Assembly (NCBI GenBank): GCA_038244055.1
Contig: JBBRTW010000475.1
Span: forward strand, 1 to 5,440
Source: DASPKW01 sp038244055
Lineage (GTDB): Bacteria; Planctomycetota; Phycisphaerae; Tepidisphaerales; Tepidisphaeraceae
Length of the DNA stretch: 5,440 nt
Direction of reading: 5' to 3'
The notes below the pieces were generated by a model. The model was given only the letters and a program-made list of their open reading frames with translations, ran no database searches and was not told where the DNA came from. Shown piece after piece: positions 1-5,440 of the stretch. The translations under genes and the position numbers were made by a program. The stretch's first letter is position 1. The number at the start of each line of letters is the position of its first letter.

Positions 1-36
1 CCCCCGCCGCCGCCTCCTCCTCCGCCGCCGCCCCCC
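1..36 (+). repeat. CCN proline-codon tract encoding poly-Pro linker
   Basis: Twelve consecutive CCC/CCG/CCT codons stand at the window edge, in frame with the downstream hydrolase-like domain. Codon choice is mixed, so it is not a perfect triplet repeat, but the tract is pyrimidine-only apart from a few G and could vary in length by slippage. It probably links an upstream domain or signal region, outside this window, to the catalytic part. Confidence 0.75.
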
Positions 37-1515
37 GGAAAGATTCCGGTGACCGTGGGCACGAATCTCGATGGGCTGGCCGAGTATTCGACCATCAGCC
101 CCTTCGTCGATCTGACGACCCTGTTCAAAGCCTGGGGCCAGGTGGCCACGCCCTACCAGACCGATACGACGATTCCCCTGTCGGCCGACAACTATCCGCT
201 GGCCGATGCCGGAACGATCACCTACGCCAAAAATTACCCCGATGGCGATTACCAGGTTTCCTACGCCGGTCAGGCCAATCTCTCCTTCACGGGGATGAAC
301 GCACAGTTCACGGTGACATCCAGCGCCGGCGGGATCACCAAAGGCGTGCTCCACATCAACCCGACCACCAACCCCGGCACGCTCGCGCTCTACGCGCAGG
401 GGCTCAATGCGGCCAACCCGCTCCACGATCTGCACATCATCAGTCCGGACATGAACCCCGCCATTTCGACGACTTACCGGCCGGTCTTCATGCAGAAGAT
501 CGCGCCGTTCGATGGCTGGTTGCGCATGATGGACTGGATGCAGACGATGAGCAGCCCGATCAAGACCTGGGCGGACCGGGCCTCGCCGAATCGATTCAGC
601 TATGTCTCGGCCATGGGCGTTCCGTATGAAGTCATCGCCAAGCTCGCCAACGATGCGAAGAAAGACATCTGGATCAACATTCCCGTCCAGGCGGATGATG
701 ATTTCATCCACAAGATCGCCCAGCTTTTCCGCGACAAGCTCGATCCCAGTCGCAAGGTGTATGTCGAATACGCCAACGAGTTGTGGGGCTACATCGGCAA
801 TCTCCCCGATGCCAACATCAGCCTGGCCCTGGCCCAGCAGGAGCGGCTGACGGACAAGACCCTGACCAAGACGGACCCGTGGGGCCTCTCGGCCCAGCGG
901 GTCGGCAAGAACATTGCGAAAATATCAAACATATTCAAGCAGGAATGGGGCGCGACGAAATTCACCGCCCAGGTGCGGCCGGTGCTGGGCGCGCTGATCG
1001 CCGCCTCGAGCTGGGGCGAGATCGCGCTGCAGTATATTCAGGATAATTTCGGACCCGCTAAAAATATCGTCTCCAGCCTGGCGGTCGGCGATTACACCGG
1101 CGTATTCACTGATTTCGGCCCAGTTGACAACGCCAGCATAACCCTCGATGGCCTGTTCGCGTGGGCCAATCACTTCGTCGATACGACGATGGCCAACTGG
1201 ATGCGCTCCAACAAAACGGTCGCCAATAAGTTCGGGCTGCAACTGGATGTCTACGAGGGCGGCCAGGCGTTCACCGCCCCCAATGGCATGAACCAGTCGA
1301 TCAAGGAAGCGGCGCAGACCGACCCGCGCATGGGCGATCTGTACAAGCACATCATCACCTCCTTCACGCAGATTTCCGGCGGCGGCGTGTTCGGAAACTT
1401 CGCCCTGTCCAACCCCTATACGCAGTACGGCTACTGGGGCGTGTTGCAGAACATCACCGATGCGGGAAGCGTTAAATACAACGCGGTCACCGGCATGGCG
1501 AATCTACTGGTGTGA
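1..1515 (+). CDS. Secreted glycoside-hydrolase-like protein, poly-Pro linker, 5' truncated by window
   Basis: The frame is open from base 1, so the gene starts upstream; the GTG at 49 lies inside it and is unlikely to be the start. Numbering codons from base 1, residues 1-12 are all proline, a linker typical of modular exported proteins. Residues about 17-45 (VGTNLDGLAEYS... FVDL) and a beta-rich stretch to about 155 lead into a probable TIM barrel: FDGWLRMMDWMQT from 170, TWADR at 189-193, WINIP at 224-228, YVEYANELWG at 254-263 and LDVYEGG at 415-421. The N259-E260 pair and E419 look like the acid/base and nucleophile glutamates of clan GH-A hydrolases. The overall pattern matches large uncharacterised secreted proteins of planctomycetes and Bacteroidetes, sometimes annotated as cellulose-binding. 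Polysaccharide breakdown outside the cytoplasm is inferred; substrate and GH family are unknown. No C-terminal anchor or sorting domain follows the barrel. The gene converges on purC. Confidence is high for coding, moderate for enzyme class. Confidence 0.8.
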   Translation, partial: PPPPPPPPPPPPGKIPVTVGTNLDGLAEYSTISPFVDLTTLFKAWGQVATPYQTDTTIPLSADNYPLADAGTITYAKNYPDGDYQVSYAGQANLSFTGMNAQFTVTSSAGGITKGVLHINPTTNPGTLALYAQGLNAANPLHDLHIISPDMNPAISTTYRPVFMQKIAPFDGWLRMMDWMQTMSSPIKTWADRASPNRFSYVSAMGVPYEVIAKLANDAKKDIWINIPVQADDDFIHKIAQLFRDKLDPSRKVYVEYANELWGYIGNLPDANISLALAQQERLTDKTLTKTDPWGLSAQRVGKNIAKISNIFKQEWGATKFTAQVRPVLGALIAASSWGEIALQYIQDNFGPAKNIVSSLAVGDYTGVFTDFGPVDNASITLDGLFAWANHFVDTTMANWMRSNKTVANKFGLQLDVYEGGQAFTAPNGMNQSIKEAAQTDPRMGDLYKHIITSFTQISGGGVFGNFALSNPYTQYGYWGVLQNITDAGSVKYNAVTGMANLLV

Positions 1516-1563
1516 CCGGGAATGCGGCGCGTAAACAGGATGGAGATATGACAGCGGAGGGGC

Positions 1564-1584
1564 GGTGGGCGGTGCCCACCCTAC
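1564..1584. repeat. GC-rich hairpin element abutting the purC stop codon
   Basis: On the + strand GGTGGGC (1564-1570) and GCCCACC (1574-1580) form a perfect 7-bp stem with a 3-base loop. On the - strand the element reads GTAG, then GGTGGGC, ACC, GCCCACC, so the purC TAG stop (1583-1581) sits directly against the first arm. From memory, hairpins with this GTAGGGTGGGC...GCCCACC pattern recur as dispersed palindromes in several bacterial groups; copy number here cannot be seen. It lies between convergent genes and could stop transcription from both sides, but no U-run follows either arm, so it is not a canonical intrinsic terminator. Confidence 0.6.
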
Positions 1585-2474
1585 TCCAGGTGAAGGTCTT
1601 TCCCCGTCAATTTTTTGTAGGCCTGCAAATAGCGTTCGCGCGTGCCCATCACCACTTCGGGGGGAAGCTCGGGCGCGGGGGCTTTTTTGTCCCAGGGCTG
1701 GGCTTCGAGGTAGTTGCGGACGAATTGCTTGTCGTATGAGGCCTGGTCGTGGCCGGGCTCGTAGTCATCGGCCGGCCAGAAGCGCGAGGAATCGGGCGTG
1801 AGGACTTCATCGATGAGGATGAGCTTGCCATCGGGAAGCTGGCCGAATTCGAATTTGGTGTCGGCGATGATGATGCCGCGGGTGGCGGCGTAGGTGGAGG
1901 CTGTGGCGTAGAGGGCGAGGGTTTTATCACGGAGGGAGGAAGCGGTGGCGTGGCCGACGATGCGGACCGTTTCCTCGAAGCTGACGTTGATGTCGTGGCC
2001 GGTTTCTTCCTTGGTGGCGGGGGTGAAGATCGGCGCGGGGAGCTGGGACGATTGGCGCAGGCCCATGGGCAGGGGGATGCCGCAGACCGTGTGCGAGCGC
2101 GAATATTCTTTCCAACCCGAGCCGGCGAGGTAGCCGCGGGCCACGCACTCGATGGGAACAACGGCGGCCTTTTTCACGAGCATCGAGCGGCCGCGAAGCT
2201 GATCGGCGTATTTTTGCAGCTCGGCCGGATAGTCGTGGACGCGCGAGGCGATTAGGTGGTGCTCGAACTGCCGGCCGAATTTCTCGAACCAGAAAAGCGA
2301 GAGTGCGGTGAGGATTTTTCCCTTGTCGGGAATGCCGTTGGGCATGATGACATCGAACGCGGAGATTCGATCGGAGGCGACGATGAGCAGCCGATCTCCG
2401 AGGTCGTACACATCGCGCACTTTTCCCCTGCGGACGGGGAAAGGCAGATTGCTTTGCTGGAAAGATTCGAGCAT
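1581..2474 (-). CDS. purC: Phosphoribosylaminoimidazole-succinocarboxamide synthase (SAICAR synthetase)
   Basis: This cytoplasmic enzyme joins CAIR and aspartate with ATP to make SAICAR, in de novo purine synthesis. The 297-residue protein is complete and has the length of the longer, ADE1-like form rather than the roughly 240-residue form. Visible family motifs are RRGKVRDVYDLGDRLL from residue 15, the SDRISAFD nucleotide-site region at 34-41, VPIECVARGYLAGSGWKEY at 106-124, the FTPATKEETGHD loop at 150-161, IADTKFEFG at 203-211 and IDEVLTPDSSRFW at 221-233. All expected signature residues seem present. The ATG at 2474 places the first motif at the usual distance from the N-terminus. There is no purine-rich ribosome binding site just upstream; the nearest GAGGA is about 15 bases away. 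No other pur gene is in view, so it appears to be transcribed alone, divergently from the 2748 gene. The 3' end meets a hairpin between convergent genes. Confidence 0.97.
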   Translation of the reverse strand: MLESFQQSNLPFPVRRGKVRDVYDLGDRLLIVASDRISAFDVIMPNGIPDKGKILTALSLFWFEKFGRQFEHHLIASRVHDYPAELQKYADQLRGRSMLVKKAAVVPIECVARGYLAGSGWKEYSRSHTVCGIPLPMGLRQSSQLPAPIFTPATKEETGHDINVSFEETVRIVGHATASSLRDKTLALYATASTYAATRGIIIADTKFEFGQLPDGKLILIDEVLTPDSSRFWPADDYEPGHDQASYDKQFVRNYLEAQPWDKKAPAPELPPEVVMGTRERYLQAYKKLTGKDLHLE

Positions 2475-2485
2475 GTGTGGAGGGC

Positions 2486-2514
2486 ATCATCCTCAAGGCG
2501 GCGTGGGTTGGCAA
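2486..2514 (-). promoter_or_regulatory. Candidate sigma70-like promoter for purC, near-leaderless
   Basis: On the - strand TTGCCA (2514-2509) and GATGAT (2491-2486) are separated by 17 bases, matching the -35 and -10 consensus at 5 of 6 and 4 of 6 positions. The -10 ends only 11 bases before the purC ATG, so transcription would start a few bases upstream of the start codon. That agrees with the missing ribosome binding site. In GC-rich DNA such matches also arise by chance, so this is tentative. Confidence 0.3.
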
Positions 2515-2550
2515 GTGGGTTTGGACCCTGTGTTTGGACGTGGCGGTTTC

Positions 2551-2579
2551 TTGACACTCCAGAGGGGGTTTGTTACGGT
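2551..2579 (+). promoter_or_regulatory. Sigma70-like promoter with extended -10 for the rightward genes
   Basis: A perfect TTGACA -35 hexamer (2551-2556) is followed after exactly 17 bases by TACGGT (2574-2579), which keeps the three most important -10 bases (T, A and final T). A TG one base upstream (2571-2572) makes it an extended -10. Transcription would begin near 2586, giving a leader of roughly 160 bases ahead of the 2748 start. It is the best promoter-like match I found in the window. Confidence 0.55.
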
Positions 2580-2732
2580 TCAAATGGGCCATCGGCAAGC
2601 GAATGGTCCGCACGCAATTTGTGAGCGGCCAACGAATTGTCGCGCGGCGAGGAGCGCTGTGTGGAGGCGTCGGAGCGCGTGGGAGTCGGACTGGAATCGC
2701 CGGAGAAACGAGTAGGGCCCGCAGCCAGAGTT

Positions 2733-2736
2733 GGAG
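2733..2736 (+). promoter_or_regulatory. Ribosome binding site (GGAG) supporting the start at 2748
   Basis: GGAG lies 11 bases before the ATG at 2748 and 8 bases before the in-frame GTG at 2745. Either start gives essentially the same signal peptide. It argues against the longer in-frame TTG start at 2637, which would put 37 charged residues before the signal peptide. Confidence 0.5.
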
Positions 2737-2747
2737 TGACACCTGTG

Positions 2748-3902
2748 ATGAATCGCCGCCTTCGTGGTTGTGCCGCGTTAGTATTGCTGATGGGGATATG
2801 GGGGCTGGCGGCGCAGGCGCAACCGGCGGGCGGAGCGGCCGCGGGCAAGGCGTGGGCTCCGGAGCCGATCCCTGAAGCAGGTTATTCCGATCCAGCGACC
2901 AATCGGAAAAAAATTGAGGAATTGGCGGGACAGAATTTCACGAAACTCCTCGATGATTCGGACCCCGCCGGCCAGACCGTGGCGCGCGATGCCCTGACCA
3001 AGGCCTGCTATACGGGCAATACCATCGCGCCGCCCACATTTCTCTTCGAGTACGGAAACATCATCAATCGGCTGGCGACGGCCCGTTTGGCGAACAAGGC
3101 AACCCTGCGCGAGCGCCTGAACATCGCCATCGTCACCGCTCGCGTCGCCGCGGCCGCCCAGAACAGCACCCTGGCCCCGACGGCGCTGCTGCTCGTGAAT
3201 GACCCGGCCGAGCCGGTGGTGATCTGGGGCCTCAAGGCGGCCCAGGCGATCGTGCCCGAGGCTGTGAAGATCAAGCTGGCCGGTGGGCCGGCGCTGCATC
3301 CGCTGGTGGCCGCGATTGCCCCGGCGGTCCTCAAACATCCCTCCGGGCCGGTGTTTGAAGAAGCCTACAACGCGCTCGGATCGGTCGCTGAGAAAGATGT
3401 CCCACCGGCGGCGCGGGCGGCGGTGCTGGGGGAACTGGTCAGCCTCTGGGACAATCGCCTCCAGCAGTATCGCAAGGATATTCCCGAAGACCCGGCCGTC
3501 GATGGCCGCGCGGTTTACTTCATGACCCTGGCGGAGACCTGGAAGACGGTCGTGGCCGCGCCGAAAATGCAGTTGCAGATCATGCAGATGATCTCGGATC
3601 AGATTTCGATGGCGGCTCAATATGCGGATGGCTTGCCGGTGGTGCCGGAAAAGCGCGAGCAGCGCGATCAACTGGTGAAACTGGCGGCACAGTGCGCTGG
3701 TGGATGCTATGTGGTGGGAACGCATCAAAACAAGGAAAAGCTGGTCGCGGTTTCGATGCGGCCATCGAAATTGAGCGTCTTGACCAATCAGAAGATTCGA
3801 CCGGAGATCGATCCGGTGGTGCAGCAGATCGCGGCTGATTTTCCCGGAGTGAACCCGCCGCCCGTGGTCGGCAATGCCGGCGCTGGAGTCGCGCAGCCTT
3901 AA
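2748..3902 (+). CDS. Uncharacterised exported alanine-rich helical protein
   Basis: I do not recognise this 384-residue protein. The start at 2748 is chosen because it opens a clean signal peptide: MNRRLRG, a hydrophobic core from about residue 9 to 22, and an AQA cleavage site ending at A24, followed by QPAGGAAAG. The Cys at position 8 is in the core, not in a lipobox, so the protein is probably periplasmic rather than a lipoprotein. The mature part is rich in Ala, Val and Leu and reads as successive amphipathic helices; residues about 120-220 (for example LLLVNDPAEPVVIWGLKAAQ from 147) recall HEAT/armadillo-like scaffolds, a weak impression only. Near the end, a CAGGC pair of cysteines precedes a Pro/Gly/Ala-rich tail (NPPPVVGNAGAGVAQP). 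No catalytic motif is evident. It has a strong promoter-like sequence upstream and lies 45 bases before the solute-binding protein gene, which suggests co-transcription. Coding is supported by the third-position GC bias and the signal peptide. Confidence 0.85.
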   Translation: MNRRLRGCAALVLLMGIWGLAAQAQPAGGAAAGKAWAPEPIPEAGYSDPATNRKKIEELAGQNFTKLLDDSDPAGQTVARDALTKACYTGNTIAPPTFLFEYGNIINRLATARLANKATLRERLNIAIVTARVAAAAQNSTLAPTALLLVNDPAEPVVIWGLKAAQAIVPEAVKIKLAGGPALHPLVAAIAPAVLKHPSGPVFEEAYNALGSVAEKDVPPAARAAVLGELVSLWDNRLQQYRKDIPEDPAVDGRAVYFMTLAETWKTVVAAPKMQLQIMQMISDQISMAAQYADGLPVVPEKREQRDQLVKLAAQCAGGCYVVGTHQNKEKLVAVSMRPSKLSVLTNQKIRPEIDPVVQQIAADFPGVNPPPVVGNAGAGVAQP

Positions 3903-3933
3903 GAACCGCGGGCCCGGCCGCACGAACATGATC

Positions 3934-3938
3934 GAGGA
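3934..3938 (+). promoter_or_regulatory. Ribosome binding site (GAGGA) for the solute-binding protein gene
   Basis: GAGGA stands 9 bases before the ATG at 3948, a good Shine-Dalgarno position. It fixes this start over the out-of-frame ATG at 3928, which would give only a seven-residue peptide ending in the TGA that overlaps the real ATG. Confidence 0.65.
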
Positions 3939-3947
3939 TAAGTCAGC

Positions 3948-5440
3948 ATGAGTCGAATCCTCATCATTCCGCTGGCGCTAATCGTGATGCTGGGCGGCGC
4001 TATCTTGTGGTCGGGGGGAGGGACGGAGAAACGGGCGGATTTTGCCTTCATCAATCGCGGGGATATTTACACGCTCGATCTTAATCAAATGTCCTACATG
4101 CAGGACTTCCGATTGACCTACGCCATCCGCGAAGGGCTGTTCGGCCTCGATCCAAAAACCTTCCATCCGATTCCAGCCGGGGCGACCGGATACGATCTGA
4201 GTGCCGACAAAAAAGTCTGGACATTCCACCTGCGAAAGGAATGCCGCTGGAGCAACGGCGATCTGGTGACGGCCAAAGATTACGTCTTCTCATGGCGGCG
4301 CATGCTCGAAGACCCGGGCGAATACACCTACCTTTTTTACTACATCAAAAACGCCGAGGACTACAGCGATAGGCTCCAGAAATTTTACGCGGCAAACGAC
4401 GGCAAAAACCCGCCGAACTTTGCCGATGTCGGAATCAAGGCGCCCGATGATTACACCTTCGAACTGACCCTGAACGATCCGGTTCCTTACCTGCTCGAAC
4501 TGGTCGCTTTTCCCCCGTTCTATCCGCGCAATGAGAAGTCGATGGAACCGTTCATCGACAGGGACAATCCCAACAACAAGCTGACCGGCCAGATTTTCTA
4601 CAAGGGCGAATACACGCGCCCGCCCTGGGTGGTAACCAATGGTCCCTTCGAACTGGTGCGGTGGGATTTCAAGCGCCGGCTGGTGATGAAAAAATCGAAC
4701 GTGTATTGGGACAAAGAACATGTCCTGAGCAATTCGGTTGAAATGGTGGTGACCGAAAATCCTCTTAGCCAGTACCTGATGTATCAATCGGGCGAAGTCG
4801 ATTGGACTTGCGATGTGGATGGCGATCTGGCGGCTGAACTCCGCGCCAAGGGGCGAAATGACCTGCGCACCTCGCCGGCGTTTGGCACGGCGTTTTTGAC
4901 CTACATTTGCACGCCGACCCTGCCCAACAGCATTGCCAAAAAACTCGATTCGGACAAAAATCCGCTGGAGGATGTTCGCGTTCGTCAGGCGCTGACGATG
5001 TCGATCGATAAGCAGTTCATCGTCGACAGCATCACGCGAATGGGAGAAATGCCCGCCCGGACGTATCTTCCTCCCGATGGCACGCTGACCGGCTTCACCT
5101 GGCTGCCCGGTCCATTCGATCGCGAAAGCAAGGGTCGATTCACCGACGTTCAGATGCGCGACAAGCTGACCAGGCCCGATGGCATGAAAGGGCCGGGGCC
5201 TGGCGTTCCCTACGATATTGCCAAGGCGCGGGAACTTCTGGCAGCAGCAGGGTATCCGGACGGCAAGGGGTTTCCCAAGCTCCCGATCTTCTACAACACC
5301 AATAGTGCCGCGCGCCAAAAGATCGGCCAGGTAGTCAAGAACCAGTGGAAGAGTGCCCTGAATATCGACCTTGAACTGCAGGGGCTCGAGGGAAAAAGCT
5401 TCCGCGATCGCGTCAGCAACAAGGATTATGCCATCGCCAC
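3948..5440 (+). CDS. ABC transporter solute-binding protein, family 5 (oligopeptide/dipeptide type), 3' truncated by window
   Basis: The frame is open from the ATG at 3948 to the window end (497 codons plus two bases), so the C-terminus is missing. It belongs to the extracytoplasmic solute-binding proteins of OppA/DppA type (SBP_bac_5), which capture peptides or similar solutes for an ABC importer. Diagnostic stretches are YAIREGLFGLDPKT near residues 57-70, WTFHLRKECRWSNGD ending at 105 with TAKDYVFSWRRMLEDP after it, TNGPFELVRWDFKRRL in the middle, DVRVRQALTMSIDK at 342-355, and YDIAKARELLAAAGYPDG from 422. The N-terminus (residues 4-21) is one hydrophobic helix with no lipobox cysteine and no clear AxA cleavage site, so the protein may remain anchored in the inner membrane. 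Ligand cannot be told from sequence; peptides are the default. The gene follows the exported 2748 protein by 45 bases, and permease and ATPase genes may lie downstream outside the window. Confidence 0.93.
   Translation, partial: MSRILIIPLALIVMLGGAILWSGGGTEKRADFAFINRGDIYTLDLNQMSYMQDFRLTYAIREGLFGLDPKTFHPIPAGATGYDLSADKKVWTFHLRKECRWSNGDLVTAKDYVFSWRRMLEDPGEYTYLFYYIKNAEDYSDRLQKFYAANDGKNPPNFADVGIKAPDDYTFELTLNDPVPYLLELVAFPPFYPRNEKSMEPFIDRDNPNNKLTGQIFYKGEYTRPPWVVTNGPFELVRWDFKRRLVMKKSNVYWDKEHVLSNSVEMVVTENPLSQYLMYQSGEVDWTCDVDGDLAAELRAKGRNDLRTSPAFGTAFLTYICTPTLPNSIAKKLDSDKNPLEDVRVRQALTMSIDKQFIVDSITRMGEMPARTYLPPDGTLTGFTWLPGPFDRESKGRFTDVQMRDKLTRPDGMKGPGPGVPYDIAKARELLAAAGYPDGKGFPKLPIFYNTNSAARQKIGQVVKNQWKSALNIDLELQGLEGKSFRDRVSNKDYAIA

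Larger units (their letters stand above)
2475..2747. other. Divergent intergenic region between purC and the 2748 gene
   Basis: About 270 bases separate the divergent starts. The region holds the two promoter candidates listed separately, an 8-base direct repeat GTTTGGAC (2519-2526 and 2532-2539) just upstream of the rightward -35 box, and a leader of about 160 bases before the 2748 ATG. Open frames cross the leader, but none has a convincing start or product. I recognise no riboswitch (a purine one would be the interesting case near purC) and no strong terminator or tRNA. Confidence 0.6.

Noticed and set aside
49..1515. GTG at 49 as the true start of the hydrolase-like gene
   Set aside because: The frame stays open to base 1 with a proline linker directly joined, and no signal peptide or ribosome binding site occurs at 49, so the gene is truncated by the window edge.
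1512..1739. Small + strand open frame after the hydrolase-like gene
   Set aside because: It has no ribosome binding site, mostly overlaps the 3' end of purC in antisense, and its translation matches nothing I know.
1749..2255. Open frame of 168 codons on the + strand, rich in Gly and Asp
   Set aside because: It is antisense to purC, which is complete with all its motifs.
2637..2747. N-terminal extension of the exported protein from a TTG at 2637
   Set aside because: It would bury the signal peptide behind 37 charged residues, and a ribosome binding site fits the ATG at 2748.
2475..2747. Purine riboswitch or other known leader RNA near purC
   Set aside because: The conserved junction and loop sequences of purine riboswitches are not visible, and most of the region lies upstream of the rightward gene, not in a purC leader.
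3908..3921. Hairpin GCGG...CCGC between the last two genes as a terminator
   Set aside because: The stem has only four base pairs and no U-run follows, so it is not a credible terminator and does not argue against co-transcription.
2778..3929. Open frame of 383 codons on the - strand
   Set aside because: It mirrors the 2748 gene. Its Arg/His-rich translation is typical of an antisense shadow, while the + strand frame begins with a clean signal peptide.
4290..5318. Long open frame of 342 codons on the - strand
   Set aside because: It lies wholly antisense to the solute-binding protein, whose family motifs are unmistakable. The translation has no recognisable domain and is explained by GC-rich codon bias on the coding strand.

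Overview
The window looks like chromosomal DNA from a GC-rich, free-living bacterium. The best guess is a planctomycete, possibly of the Phycisphaerae. This rests on three things: a secreted glycoside-hydrolase-like protein behind a poly-proline linker, a family 5 solute-binding protein whose N-terminal sequence resembles planctomycete homologues as I remember them, and the loose gene spacing with weak ribosome binding sites. No rRNA or marker phylogeny is present, so the assignment is an inference.

Layout. Positions 1-1515 (+) hold the 3' part of a gene for a large secreted protein: a run of twelve prolines, a beta-rich module, then a probable TIM-barrel domain with candidate acid residues in an N-E and a Y-E-G-G motif. 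Facing it, 1581-2474 (-) is a complete purC (SAICAR synthetase, purine biosynthesis). The short gap between these convergent genes carries a compact GC-rich hairpin that abuts the purC stop codon. Positions 2475-2747 are a divergent intergenic region with a good sigma70-like promoter for the rightward genes and a weaker candidate promoter very close to the purC start. Positions 2748-3902 (+) encode an exported, alanine-rich, mostly helical protein that I do not recognise. After 45 bases, 3948-5440 (+) encodes an oligopeptide/dipeptide-type solute-binding protein (SBP_bac_5), cut by the window end.

How the genes relate. The last two genes share strand and a short gap, so they probably form a transcription unit, perhaps continuing into transporter permease genes beyond the window. 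The glycoside-hydrolase-like protein and purC appear to be independent neighbours. I see no tRNA, rRNA, CRISPR array, insertion sequence or prophage. I find no convincing new multi-gene system. The points most worth a second look are the uncharacterised exported protein next to the transporter gene, the probable new glycoside-hydrolase-like enzyme, and the hairpin at the purC stop.
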